Part shown: positions 8,592 to 17,706 of the stretch, in pieces | Layout: every line of letters starts with the position of its first letter | Position numbering within the stretch: the first letter of the stretch is position 1 | From: Methanoculleus taiwanensis | GTDB lineage: Archaea; Halobacteriota; Methanomicrobia; Methanomicrobiales; Methanoculleaceae | Direction: 5' to 3' | DNA length: 64,000 bases | NCBI RefSeq assembly: GCF_004102725.1 | Contig: NZ_LHQS01000001.1 | Span: forward strand, 477,327 to 541,326 | The notes under the pieces: model-generated | Told to the model about the DNA's origin: nothing | Seen by the model: the letters and a program-made list of their open reading frames with translations, nothing else | Databases searched by the model: none | Translations under genes and position numbers: made by a program

Positions 8592-9392
8592 TTACGCCTT
8601 GACGTAGAGGTGAGCGTATACGGGCTGCCCCTTCGCCTTCGGGTGGCGCTCGCCGAGGTCGCCGATGAAATGGTCGAACTGCGCCTGCACGCCCTCGACG
8701 TCACGCTCGACGGTCTCGATCTTCTTGAATCCCGGCAGGGGATTTTCGATCGTGCCGAAGACGTAGATCTCGCCTTTTACCATCTGGCCGCCGACGCGTC
8801 CCTTGGCGTTCCCTTTGACGATGACGGTGCCGCCCTCGCCGTGGGTTGAGACGTGGATATCGGCATCGCCGCCGATGACGATGGTTCCGCCGTTGATGAA
8901 CGTGGCGGTATCGTTGCCGACGTTTCCGCCGATTCGGATGACGCCGCCCTTCATACCCCTCCACTCGCCGCGGGGTGCCGCGCCGACGTGGTGGCCGGCA
9001 TTGCCGTCGATGATGAGCTCGCCGCCTTCCATACCGATGCCGCAGAAAGAGTCGGCGTTCCCTTTCACGTGGATTTTGCCGCCCTTCATCCAGCCGCCGA
9101 TGTACATATCGACGTCGCTCTCGATGACGATCTCACCGTCGGTCATCTGCTGGCCGATCCTCTTCACGCGGGTGCAGTCGCCCTTGATGATGATCTTCGT
9201 CTCAGCGGGTGTCGCCCCTGCGGAGCCTTCTATCGTGAAGAAGTCTCCGAGGGGGATCTTCTCCTTTCCTTCCCACACCTCGAGAGTTGCAATCTCTGCT
9301 GGTTTCTTTCCGGCGAAGGCGTCGGGGGTGATACTGTCGCACTCCAGATAGAGTTCCGGCTGCTTGGTTAATGTCAGAGTTACCGTCTTCAT
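8592..9392 (-). CDS. fwdC: Formylmethanofuran dehydrogenase subunit C
   Basis: 266 residues. The centre is a run of Gly-rich beta-helix repeats typical of FwdC and glutamate synthase domain 3, for example IGGWMKGGKIHVKGNA, GIGMEGGELIIDGNAG and FINGGTIVIGGDAD. It is a structural subunit of the complex that reduces CO2 and methanofuran to formylmethanofuran. The ATG at 9392 is preceded by GAGGTGGACGAC. Ten bases separate it from fwdA. It is the last subunit gene of the operon order D-B-A-C. Confidence 0.95.
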   Translation of the reverse strand: MKTVTLTLTKQPELYLECDSITPDAFAGKKPAEIATLEVWEGKEKIPLGDFFTIEGSAGATPAETKIIIKGDCTRVKRIGQQMTDGEIVIESDVDMYIGGWMKGGKIHVKGNADSFCGIGMEGGELIIDGNAGHHVGAAPRGEWRGMKGGVIRIGGNVGNDTATFINGGTIVIGGDADIHVSTHGEGGTVIVKGNAKGRVGGQMVKGEIYVFGTIENPLPGFKKIETVERDVEGVQAQFDHFIGDLGERHPKAKGQPVYAHLYVKA

Positions 9393-9402
9393 GTCGTCCA
9401 CC

Positions 9403-11106
9403 TCATTCCGCCGCAGGCACCTCGATAACCCTCGGGTTGTGCAGGTGCTCATCAAACAGCGCATAGTTCTCGAGTTTGAGACTGTAATGCTTGAGGAAAT
9501 GCTCGTAGATGTCGCGGTTGACCTGTGCGTTCTCCGGAACCTTGACGTCTACCCAGATCGTCCGCTTTGCGGGTTCTGCGACGATCTCTCCGTCCTGAAC
9601 GGCGATCACACCGTCCTTGATCATGTATGCGCACCGCGAGAATGCCTTCTCGATCTCGTTCGCATCCGAGGGCATAGCATCTGCGTTCAGGTTGTAGATG
9701 GCCACATCGGCGTCCATGCCGGGTGCGAGGCCGCCGTACATGTCGGCGATACCGAGCGCCTTTGCGGTACCGGCACGGGTCATCTGGGCGATCTCGTAGA
9801 GCGTGAGTTCGCGGTCGATACCGGCGATGTTGGTGGCGTCGATGACCTTGTCACGGTGCTTGAAGGCATCGATCTGCTCGTTACGTGCACTCTCGCTCAT
9901 CAGCCACTTGATAACCCGCGGATACCGGGTGAACGGCCCGGCGTTCGGGTGATCGGTGGTGATGAACGTCCGCATCGGATCCTTTGCAAGGAGACCGATT
10001 TCGAGGCCGATGGCCCACTGAATGGCGTTCGCCTTGTTGTTCGCACTGTAGATGAACGGCACGACACCGGCGGCGGTCTCGAGTTCGACGTCGACGTTTG
10101 CCCACTTCAGGTTGTTCACTGCCCGCAGGTGGTGCTCGAACGGCCCATCGGCGGTCATCGTGGTGGTCTCGTCGAGGGTGACCTGACCAATATCGACGGT
10201 GATGTTGTCGTGACTGTTCACGTAGTCCATGATCTCCGGAACCTTGGACTCGAAGTTGAATCCTTCGCCGCCGTAGGAGTGGAACTGCAGGTGCGTGAGG
10301 TGCATGACCTGCGTCCTGCCGAAGGTGTTCTTCGCGGTGTAGCCTTCGGCGAGCCTGAGCGTCTCCAGCGTATCGACGTAATTGCCGGGATTCCCGAGGT
10401 TGTTCGGGTGGATATGGATCGAGTGGGGGAGACCGAGGTACTCGTTCGTCTCGATGGATCCTTTGATGATCTGCGCCGGGGTGACGTCGAAGTACGGCAC
10501 CGGTTCGTGGATATTCGCACAGTTCAGACCCCATCCCCAGGCTTCGGAGCCACCGGGGTTGACGATCTTGATGCCGAACCCGCGGGTGGCGCGGAGCAGC
10601 CAGGCGGTGTATGCTGCGTTATTCTCGATTTCGTTGTTCTTCAGGTACTCAAGAGAGAACCAGTTGTTCCCGAAGACAGGCATCGCGGATATGTCGATGA
10701 TGGGCGTGTCGCGGATCTCCTCGTGAACATGGGGCGAGTGGAGCGGGGGCATTGCCGCTTCATTGACGTAGGAGTATCCCATCCGGGCATAGTCATACCC
10801 TGTCTTGTAGACGGATGGGACTGAGGTGCCCATCTCCATCCTGCTGGCGGTCTTCTTGATATTTTTGAAGAGCTTTTCTTCCGGGCGGAAGAGACGGCCG
10901 GTGTTGACTTTCGGTCCCACGACATGGGAGTGGATGTCCACACCGCCGGCCATGACGGTCATGCCGGCAGCGTCGATCGTCTTTGGGTTTTTCAGGGCGC
11001 TCGTCTCGACGATCTTGCCGTCCTTGATGGCGATGTCCTTTTTGTCGCCTTTGATGCCCTGCAGGGGGTCGAAGACGAAACCGTTCTTGATGATAATCTC
11101 ACTCAT
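9403..11106 (-). CDS. fwdA: Formylmethanofuran dehydrogenase subunit A (amidohydrolase subunit)
   Basis: 567 residues, full length for FwdA. It belongs to the amidohydrolase superfamily; the binuclear metal site is seen in GGVDIHSHVVG near residue 55, FGIKIVNPGG (candidate carboxylated Lys) and FITTDHPNAGPF (catalytic Asp). In known structures this subunit condenses formate, made at the W/Mo site of FwdB, with methanofuran. The gene starts 3 bases after fwdB and shares its operon. Confidence 0.97.
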   Translation of the reverse strand: MSEIIIKNGFVFDPLQGIKGDKKDIAIKDGKIVETSALKNPKTIDAAGMTVMAGGVDIHSHVVGPKVNTGRLFRPEEKLFKNIKKTASRMEMGTSVPSVYKTGYDYARMGYSYVNEAAMPPLHSPHVHEEIRDTPIIDISAMPVFGNNWFSLEYLKNNEIENNAAYTAWLLRATRGFGIKIVNPGGSEAWGWGLNCANIHEPVPYFDVTPAQIIKGSIETNEYLGLPHSIHIHPNNLGNPGNYVDTLETLRLAEGYTAKNTFGRTQVMHLTHLQFHSYGGEGFNFESKVPEIMDYVNSHDNITVDIGQVTLDETTTMTADGPFEHHLRAVNNLKWANVDVELETAAGVVPFIYSANNKANAIQWAIGLEIGLLAKDPMRTFITTDHPNAGPFTRYPRVIKWLMSESARNEQIDAFKHRDKVIDATNIAGIDRELTLYEIAQMTRAGTAKALGIADMYGGLAPGMDADVAIYNLNADAMPSDANEIEKAFSRCAYMIKDGVIAVQDGEIVAEPAKRTIWVDVKVPENAQVNRDIYEHFLKHYSLKLENYALFDEHLHNPRVIEVPAAE

Positions 11107-11109
11107 TCT

Positions 11110-12486
11110 TTACTCCCCCACGATGGACTTCTGCGTATCCGCTGCCGCTGCACCCGTCTGGGTAATTCCTTCTTCAGCCTCGATCTCGCAGATCCGCTGG
11201 TGAATCCGCTCGAAGAGCTCTTCGTCGCTGATGACGCCCTCAGGCGGGTTCAGCACCTGGCGGTACTGGATCGGGACGTTGTCCATACGATAGACGATGC
11301 CCGGAACTTCGACGCCGACGATGCCGACCGGGATGTGGAGGTCGGCGATCTCGCTGGCCATACAGATGTTCGGGTCGATGGTGATCCAGGGATGTTTCTT
11401 CAAGTGCTTGACGGCCTCGATCGGGAAGTGGGCTCCTGCATCGGTCCCGATGTTGAAGAAGGCGTCCACCTCGTCCCGCATGGCAAGGTCGATCGAGCTC
11501 GTCTCGCCGGGGTTCATGTAGGCGTGGTCTTTCTTGCTCATGTCGATACAATAGGGGTATCCGGTCGTCCACGCCCAGACCACACCGGGACCGGCGATAT
11601 TGTAGTGACCGCGCATTGCCATGATCGTCCACTTGGTGAAGTCGTTCAGGTCACGGGTCATGCTGATAGCGATATCGACGTTGTGGTTACGGCCGTCGGA
11701 GTGGCAGAGACCCATGCCGTAGAAGATGGTGCCGAAACGGGCTTTCTTCAGGATATCGGCGACTTCCAGGATCTGCTCCTTCTTCACACCGGCGACCTCG
11801 TCCGGGATGTCCTCGCCATGGATGACCGTTCTGAAGGCGTTGAAGAGATCGTAGTCCTGACCCTGCTTCACCTGGACGTAGATGTCGGCGACGCGGGCGG
11901 TATCGGTATACCGCGGATCGATGACGATGATCTTCCGGCCCTTGTGACCCTTTCCGGTGAAGAAGCCACGGGGGAAGATCGAGTAACGGGACATGTGCCG
12001 CGGGTGAGCGTGTGCCGGGTTAGAGCCCCAGTAGACGATGACGTCCGCCCGGTTCTTGGTCTCTCCAAGGGTGCAGCTCGGGTAGCCGTTGTCAAAGATA
12101 GCCAGGAATGAGCTGCCGTGGCAGATCGAGGCACAGTTATCGAGCACCGCTCCCGCTTTCTCGGCGACCTTGGCTGCGGCGGCCATTCCCTCGCAGTTTG
12201 TCGAGCCGAAGCCGTAGATGAGGGGTTTTTTCGCCTTGACCAGAACTTTTGCCGCGTAGTCGACTGCTTCATCGTAGCTGATGTCCTTGTAGGTGCCGTC
12301 CGGCTGGCGGAGACGGGGCAGCTTGATCCGGTTGTCACCGGAGGCGTGGTGAAAGATCTCATTCCCGATAGCACAGGCGTTCTCGACCTCGAGGACATGT
12401 CTTCCGTCGTCGGAGACGGTCACGACGAGGTCGTCGCAGCAGACGCCACAGTAGGGACATCCGACGTTTTCAATCTTCTTTGGCAT
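11110..12486 (-). CDS. fwdB: Formylmethanofuran dehydrogenase subunit B (Mo/W pterin catalytic subunit)
   Basis: 458 residues of the formate dehydrogenase/DMSO reductase superfamily. The N-terminal [4Fe-4S] motif is CPYCGVCCDDLVV, and the metal-ligand segment is DNCASICHGSSF. The ligand is Cys rather than selenocysteine, as there is no in-frame TGA. It reduces CO2 to formate with electrons from ferredoxin at a tungsto- or molybdopterin. Which metal is used cannot be read from sequence, so fmdB is an equal name. The start at 12486 lies 2 bases past the fwdD stop, indicating tight coupling. Confidence 0.96.
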   Translation of the reverse strand: MPKKIENVGCPYCGVCCDDLVVTVSDDGRHVLEVENACAIGNEIFHHASGDNRIKLPRLRQPDGTYKDISYDEAVDYAAKVLVKAKKPLIYGFGSTNCEGMAAAAKVAEKAGAVLDNCASICHGSSFLAIFDNGYPSCTLGETKNRADVIVYWGSNPAHAHPRHMSRYSIFPRGFFTGKGHKGRKIIVIDPRYTDTARVADIYVQVKQGQDYDLFNAFRTVIHGEDIPDEVAGVKKEQILEVADILKKARFGTIFYGMGLCHSDGRNHNVDIAISMTRDLNDFTKWTIMAMRGHYNIAGPGVVWAWTTGYPYCIDMSKKDHAYMNPGETSSIDLAMRDEVDAFFNIGTDAGAHFPIEAVKHLKKHPWITIDPNICMASEIADLHIPVGIVGVEVPGIVYRMDNVPIQYRQVLNPPEGVISDEELFERIHQRICEIEAEEGITQTGAAAADTQKSIVGE

Positions 12487-12488
12487 CG

Positions 12489-12899
12489 TTAATCACTCCT
12501 CCACAGCCCTACGGCTCCCTGAACGCACTCGAGTGCGCTCTTCCTTCTCTCTCCCCGTGCGGACTCGACCGTCGCGGGAAATCCGCTGTACTGGGGTTCT
12601 CCGGTCGCCTGCGTCCGCGGCGGGACGATCTGGTTTGCCCAGACGCCCTGGGGGATATGTCCGAGGCCAGGATAGACCGTCTGGCGGCCCTTGATGGCCT
12701 TTACGATGACACTCCCGCATTCACTCGTTACTTTCACGAGCTGGTTCGGCAAGAGGCCGAGTTTTCTGATATCCTCTTCATTCATCTCGATGATTGAGCA
12801 GGCTTCGAAGTATTCCTGCGTCGTTTTTCCTTTCTCCATCGCAACACCTTCTTCGATGGAGCGCTGGGTGATCATATTTAGCGTCAGTTTGTCTACCAT
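12489..12899 (-). CDS. fwdD: Formylmethanofuran dehydrogenase subunit D
   Basis: 136 residues forming the molybdopterin-dinucleotide-binding beta-barrel that in FdhA-type enzymes is the C-terminal domain but in methanogens is a separate subunit. Recognisable segments are CGSVIVKA, GHIPQGVWANQIVPP and YSGFPATVE. It is the first gene of the fwd operon. GAGGTAAAGGT lies directly before the ATG at 12899. The ferredoxin-type subunit genes fwdE/F/G/H are not in this window. Confidence 0.94.
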   Translation of the reverse strand: MVDKLTLNMITQRSIEEGVAMEKGKTTQEYFEACSIIEMNEEDIRKLGLLPNQLVKVTSECGSVIVKAIKGRQTVYPGLGHIPQGVWANQIVPPRTQATGEPQYSGFPATVESARGERRKSALECVQGAVGLWRSD

Positions 12900-13197
12900 A
12901 CCTTTACCTCTTCATGCATCACGTGCTCATTCGATGGCAAACGGAATGCCTCCTGCCCCTAAAGTCCATAACGGGCTTACGGAGCGGAGAGTGACAGTAT
13001 CGCTGTCCTGCCGTGACTGCGATATGGGGTCATCCCGGCCTTTTGCGAGACGATTATGCCCGACCGGGCATAGCGCCGCCCCCGATTTCGGGCGGCCGCC
13101 CGTTCACGCCGGAGAGGTGTGTGGAGCAACTTCTCGGGGTGCATTTGCCGGTCGGAGACGTATCCCGACAAAGCGTTGTAATGAGTTGTATTTAACC
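12900..13197 (-). promoter_or_regulatory. Promoter and long structured leader of the fwd operon
   Basis: No gene is supported here. A TATA-like element (GGTTAAATACAAC on the coding strand, about 13186-13198) would start transcription near 13165 and leave a leader of roughly 265 bases before fwdD. The leader contains self-complementary blocks: a perfect palindrome at 13055-13072, CCCGATTTCGGG around 13082-13093, and CGGGCGGCCGCCCG around 13090-13103. These could form RNA hairpins or bind a protein. The TATA assignment is an inference. Confidence 0.4.
13055..13072. repeat. Perfect 18-bp inverted repeat in the fwd leader
   Basis: TATGCCCGACCGGGCATA has two 8-base arms and a 2-base centre. As DNA it could be an operator; as RNA it would give a 6-pair stem with a 6-base loop. 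It lies about 155 bases upstream of the fwdD start. Confidence 0.6.
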
Positions 13198-13631
13198 ATT
13201 CCTATGGTTTTCCTGCCGTTAAATCGAAAATAGTGCCCGTATTTTGTAAATTTAATCGGGTTAACCCGGATCTCCCTGTCAACGAGTATGGGTCGTATTA
13301 TCTGCCCCTCTCTCACAACGTTTCCCCGGTGGAGCAGATGTGCGACCTGTTTCAGATGTACTTAACTCCTCTCCTGCCGGGTCTGCCCCCTCCTCGGCGG
13401 ACTGCAGGGTAAATCCTTTTGGAAAAGAGCATGGTGTGTTCGGATCCGGGAAAAAGCGCAGAATGCGATGCGCCTTCCGGCACTGTACCAGGCCGTCCGG
13501 GGAGCCTGTTCTGCAGACCGGGAGGCGGGAAGAGCCGATGGTATCGGGATCGCGATCCCGGGTGGTGCCGTCTCACTTTCGGGCGGGGCGGCATGCCTTT
13601 ATCTTCGGGACGGCTCAGAACTGTACCGTTC
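13198..13631. other. Intergenic region between fwd operon and dinB
   Basis: I see no supported gene. The left end is AT-rich and contains a CGGGTTAACCCG palindrome (about 13257-13268). Near 13592-13605 CCTTTATCTT lies about 30 bases before the dinB ATG and may be its TATA box, implying a nearly leaderless dinB transcript. Confidence 0.4.
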
Positions 13632-14726
13632 ATGGCTGGCGATGACCGGATCATCCTCCATGTGGATATGGACAGTTTCTACGCTTCTATCGAAGTTCGG
13701 GAGCGGCCTGCTCTTCGGGGCTCTCCGGTCGTCGTGGGGGCCGACCCACGGGGCGGGGCGGGACGGGGCGTCGTCAGTACCTGCTCCTACGAGGCACGGC
13801 GGTACGGCATCCACTCGGGTCAGCCGATCTCCCGTGCGTTCGATCTCTGCCCGCATGCCGTCTTTCTACCGGTGAACCGCCGCCTCTACGTCCGGGTCTC
13901 CGGGAACGTGATGCAGATCCTCGGGCAGTATGCCGGGAGAATGGAGCAGGTGAGTATCGATGAGGCTTACCTCGACCTCACCGGCATCGGGAGCTATACT
14001 GAGGCAGAAGAACTCGCCCGGAGCCTGAAGGAGGCGGTCATGGAGGCGGAGGAGCTCACCTGCTCGGTCGGGATCGGGCCGAGCAAGGTCGTCGCCAAGA
14101 TCGCTTCGGACTATCGGAAGCCTGACGGCCTGACGGTCGTCCCGCCTGATCGGGTTGCAGCGTTCCTCGCCCCGCTCCCGGTCGGGAAGATCCCGGGCGT
14201 CGGGAAGAAGACCGGGGCGGAGCTTGCCGGGATGGGTGTCCGGACGGTCGGCGATCTGGCGGCGTATGACGTTCAGGAGTTGATCGCCCGGTTCGGGAGT
14301 GGGGGCGTCCGGATCCGCGACCTCGCGCTCGGCAGGGACGAGCGCCGCGTGGAGGTGCGTGAAGGGGCGAAGTCGATCAGCAGGGAGACGACGTTTGCGG
14401 AGGATATGGACGATCCCCGCTTTCTCGGGGCGGCCATGGATTTCCTTGCCGCCGACCTAGCCGGAACGCTCGCGAAGGAGGCGCCGGCGTTCCGGACGCT
14501 GACGGTAAAAGTGCGTTATCGCGGTTTTGCCACCCATACCCGCTCGCGAACGTTCGATCACGCCACGAGCGACCCGGCGGTGATCCGCGAGGGTGCCCGT
14601 GAGCTGCTGGCCGCGTTCCTCGACGGGCGATTCGTCAGGCTGATCGGGCTCCGGCTCTCGGGGTTCGACCGGCACGAGGGGAGGCAGTCTTCGCTCGACG
14701 AGTTCCTCGCGCCGGAACGGGGATGA
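13632..14726 (+). CDS. dinB: DNA polymerase IV (Y family)
   Basis: 364 residues. Catalytic carboxylates are seen in HVDMDSFYASIE (residues 10-21) and VSIDEAYLDL (about 103-112). The helix-hairpin-helix segment is IPGVGKKTGAELAGMG, and a little-finger domain follows. It performs translesion synthesis. The extreme C-terminus, RQSSLDEFLAP, fits a PCNA-interacting peptide (Q-x-x-L-x-x-F). The ATG at 13632 was chosen because the family start HVDMDSF follows directly and a TATA-like element lies about 30 bases upstream; the longer in-frame extension is low-complexity and not conserved-looking. Confidence 0.95.
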   Translation: MAGDDRIILHVDMDSFYASIEVRERPALRGSPVVVGADPRGGAGRGVVSTCSYEARRYGIHSGQPISRAFDLCPHAVFLPVNRRLYVRVSGNVMQILGQYAGRMEQVSIDEAYLDLTGIGSYTEAEELARSLKEAVMEAEELTCSVGIGPSKVVAKIASDYRKPDGLTVVPPDRVAAFLAPLPVGKIPGVGKKTGAELAGMGVRTVGDLAAYDVQELIARFGSGGVRIRDLALGRDERRVEVREGAKSISRETTFAEDMDDPRFLGAAMDFLAADLAGTLAKEAPAFRTLTVKVRYRGFATHTRSRTFDHATSDPAVIREGARELLAAFLDGRFVRLIGLRLSGFDRHEGRQSSLDEFLAPERG

Positions 14727-14735
14727 ATCCCGTCG

Positions 14736-15395
14736 TCACCGCTTCCCGTCCACGTCCATACGGATCCGCCGCACCCGTTCCTCGAAGGGGGGGAAGTACC
14801 CGGAGAACTGCCTGCAGGAAGGGGGGTGGAGGCTTGCGGCGATCCGGCCCTGACTCGTGCCGGCGCTGATATCGGTGAGGATCCCGAGGAGGAGCCGTGA
14901 AGGCTCGTGTATATGGTAGTGCGCTTTCATCACTCCGGCGGCATACCGGTCGGCGGTGAACTCCTCGTCGTACATCCGGCGGTAGAAGAGTCGGTAGATG
15001 AGAAGCATGACGGCGAGTGTGGCCGCGATGAGCAGAACTTTCGTCGGCACCGGGCCGAGGAACCCTTCCAGCGTCGCGAGCCCTGCGTCGGGGAGGGGAG
15101 AGCGGGTGAGTGCGATCAGAAGGAGCAGGGGGAGTGCGACGATCCCGTAAGGGGCGAGCGACCCCTTCCTGATATGTCCCTCTTCATGCAGGAGAATGAA
15201 CCGAAGGGCATCGTCGCTCAGGCGGCTGAGTTTCGCATCGTAGAACGCCCGGCGGTACCGGATGCTCCGCATGAACCCCTGCACGTTCAGGGTTACCGGG
15301 CACTCCCGGAGCCGCCGCTTCTCGGCGATCAGACCCTTCGCCTGCAGTTCGCTGAAGATCCGGAAGAACCGTGTATCGCTGGCGTCGCTCTCCAT
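14736..15395 (-). CDS. M48-like integral membrane zinc metallopeptidase
   Basis: 219 residues. The zinc motif HEEGH (HExxH) appears around residue 71, two transmembrane helices follow (about 82-97 and 122-140), and a third-ligand segment DEEFTADRYAAGVM follows these, as in HtpX/M48 enzymes. It probably has its active site at the cytoplasmic membrane face. The protein is shorter than HtpX. A clear TATA-like element (AAGTATATATC on the coding strand) lies 35-45 bases upstream. The gene converges with dinB, with a 9-base gap. Confidence 0.78.
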   Translation of the reverse strand: MESDASDTRFFRIFSELQAKGLIAEKRRLRECPVTLNVQGFMRSIRYRRAFYDAKLSRLSDDALRFILLHEEGHIRKGSLAPYGIVALPLLLLIALTRSPLPDAGLATLEGFLGPVPTKVLLIAATLAVMLLIYRLFYRRMYDEEFTADRYAAGVMKAHYHIHEPSRLLLGILTDISAGTSQGRIAASLHPPSCRQFSGYFPPFEERVRRIRMDVDGKR

Positions 15396-15548
15396 GCCGT
15401 GCTCAGACGTTTTATTGTAATGTGATATATACTTTATCGGAATATAATAATCGCCGTAAAGGTTCCCCGTCAGAATTGGAGCATTTTTCGACGAGAGGCT
15501 CTGGAGATCATGCCCTCTTCATTCGTCACGATCCGTCGTGCGGGGACA

Positions 15549-17087
15549 TCAGTCCCGGATCACCTGTCCGGCGTCCGCCGGTTCGGGCTGCGGCAGGCCT
15601 TCGGCATGCCCGTCCGTCCCGTGGCCGCCTTCGAATAGCCGGGATACCCCGACGGCGGCGATCGGGGTGCCGAGGACGAAAGCCCACCCGACCGCCTGTG
15701 CGAGGGGCGGATATCCCCCGTAGGGCGTGCCGATCCTCGCGATCAGGTTTGTGGCGACCGCGACGATCAGGACGGCGGGAACGAGGTACCTGATGCTGAT
15801 ATCCCACCACCTGCCGACCGGGTGGGACGCCGACGCGTTCATGAACCCGCGAAGCCGCCCGGCACCGTACAGGTGACCGATCACGACCGCCTCCAGGATG
15901 CCGACGATAAGGATTGCAAACGAGTTGTAGTAGGAGTCGATGAGATCGAGCCAGTACAGCCCTCCTTCCGTCATGAAGATCAGGCCGGCGAGGAAGATTC
16001 CCAGAGAGACCATGGCGGAGAGGAGCATGGGCGGCGTGCTGATGTAGTCCTGGAGCGATATGCTGATCCCCTCGACCGCCGCGAAGATGGAATCGACGGC
16101 GAGGGTGACGAACATCAGGAAGAAGAGGATGCCGAAGACCCCCGGAGCCAGAGGCAGGAGGCTGATAGCCGCCGGGTAGACCACGAATGCGAGTTCGATC
16201 CCACCCTGCACGACGTCCGGAACCGGGACGCCGGTGGTGTGGGCGAGGTAGCCCAGGGTCGAGAAGACGGCGATCCCGGCGACGAACGATGTGATACCGT
16301 TCGCGATGCAGATCAGAAACCCGCTCCTGACGAGGTCGTGCTGGTCAGGGAGAAATTTTGCGTAGGCGATCATGATTCCCATACCGATCGAGAGCGAGTA
16401 GAAGATCTGCCCGAAAGCGGCCACCCAGACGCCGGGTCTTGTGAGCGCTGCGAAATCCGGCGTAAGGTAGTAGGCAAGCCCGTCGATCGCCCCCGGGAGC
16501 GTCACGCCCCGGACGACCATGACGATCAGGAAGACCCAGGGGAGGAGTACGGTCAGCCAGACGACCTTCTCGACGCTTCTGATCCCGCGGAAGATCGAGA
16601 TATATACCGCTATCCAGGAGATGACGGCACCGAGGACGACCGGCCAGTTCATGCCGCCTGGCGTAAAGATATCGGGTGAGAGGCAAAGGAAGGTGGCGTA
16701 AAAGAATCCTTCGGGATCCGACCCCCAGGCGAGCGTCGCGGCAAACCCGATGTAGTTCACGCCCCAGGCCATGATCACCGAGTAGTACGCCATCAGGATC
16801 ACGGTCAGGATCACGACCAGCCAGCCGATCCAGGCGGTATTCCGGCCGATGAGCAGCCGGAACGATCCGGGGACTCCCGCCCGTGTCCGGTACCCGAGGG
16901 CGCTCTCCATCAGCCAGAGCGGAATGCCTGCAAAGAGCAGGGCGACGACATACGGGATCAGGAACGCTCCGCCGCCGTTGTCGTAGCAGACGTAGGGAAA
17001 GCGCCAGAGGTTCCCAAGGCCAATTGCCGCCCCGATCCCGGCGAGGATAAAGGTAAGCCGGGAACTCCACTGCTGTTCGCTACTCAT
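15549..17087 (-). CDS. Sodium-dependent transporter of the NSS (neurotransmitter:sodium symporter) family
   Basis: 512 residues with about 12 transmembrane helices. The family opening is GIGAAIGLGNLWRFPYVC with GGGAFLIPY after it, corresponding to TM1, the Na+ and substrate site in LeuT. Bacterial and archaeal members import amino acids; the substrate is not predictable here. The C-terminal ~25 residues after the last helix are hydrophilic. It is transcribed alone. Confidence 0.92.
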   Translation of the reverse strand: MSSEQQWSSRLTFILAGIGAAIGLGNLWRFPYVCYDNGGGAFLIPYVVALLFAGIPLWLMESALGYRTRAGVPGSFRLLIGRNTAWIGWLVVILTVILMAYYSVIMAWGVNYIGFAATLAWGSDPEGFFYATFLCLSPDIFTPGGMNWPVVLGAVISWIAVYISIFRGIRSVEKVVWLTVLLPWVFLIVMVVRGVTLPGAIDGLAYYLTPDFAALTRPGVWVAAFGQIFYSLSIGMGIMIAYAKFLPDQHDLVRSGFLICIANGITSFVAGIAVFSTLGYLAHTTGVPVPDVVQGGIELAFVVYPAAISLLPLAPGVFGILFFLMFVTLAVDSIFAAVEGISISLQDYISTPPMLLSAMVSLGIFLAGLIFMTEGGLYWLDLIDSYYNSFAILIVGILEAVVIGHLYGAGRLRGFMNASASHPVGRWWDISIRYLVPAVLIVAVATNLIARIGTPYGGYPPLAQAVGWAFVLGTPIAAVGVSRLFEGGHGTDGHAEGLPQPEPADAGQVIRD

Positions 17088-17256
17088 CGTTCTGAAATCT
17101 TGCGCCCGAAGCCGGAAAGAGGTTTTGTTCCCGCTCCTGATCTTGATCGCGATACTGTGCCCTCAAAGGGGGCTTTCGGGCTCTTCCGCTGTCAAGGGCG
17201 CCTGTTTCCCCGGCATCGAATACTTATTTCACTCCCGCGGACGACATGAATCCAGC

Positions 17257-17691
17257 GTGAGTGAGATACAACTGGATCTCGGGGCGTTCGATCCGGCGGG
17301 CGGCGCCCTCTGCGACGGCAACCCCGGCCTGAACGGGTTTCTCCCCCTCTGCTACCGCTGCCCCTTCGCCGACCGGACAGCACGCCCGCTCCGGTGCCGG
17401 GAGTACGATCTCCCGATACGGGCACGGGGCAAATATGCCCTGAAGGGCTGGAAGAAGGTCAGAACCCTCGTCCTTGAGCGAGACGGCAACCGCTGTGTCA
17501 TCTGTTCCGGGGAGGAGAATCTGCATATCCACCACATCGACGGAGACAATACGCACGACAGTGCTGAAAACCTCGCCACCCTCTGCGAGTTCTGCCACGC
17601 CCGGGTGCATACCGAGCTTCGGCGGGAGGGCGGGCACGAGCGGGTGGCGCGGGTGCTCGATCTGGTGCGGGCAGAGAAGCGGGACGCGTGA
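17257..17691 (+). CDS. HNH endonuclease family protein
   Basis: 144 residues if the GTG at 17257 is used. The C-terminal half is an HNH domain: RDGNRCVICSG, LHIHHIDGDNTHD and LATLCEFCHARVH, with two CxxC zinc pairs and the catalytic His in HHID. The N-terminal half has four further Cys (CDGN, CYRCPF, CREY), perhaps another metal site. The start is chosen because ACTTATTTC lies about 35 bases upstream; the longer open frame begins in a hydrophobic stretch with no support. No restriction or phage genes are nearby, so the role is unknown. Confidence 0.75.
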   Translation: MSEIQLDLGAFDPAGGALCDGNPGLNGFLPLCYRCPFADRTARPLRCREYDLPIRARGKYALKGWKKVRTLVLERDGNRCVICSGEENLHIHHIDGDNTHDSAENLATLCEFCHARVHTELRREGGHERVARVLDLVRAEKRDA

Positions 17692-17706
17692 CTGCAACGC
17701 TCTGCC

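Noticed and set aside
9364-10824. A 486-codon plus-strand frame opposite fwdA
   Set aside because: It mirrors the codon structure of fwdA, which is unmistakable; the translation is Val/Asp/Arg-rich shadow sequence.
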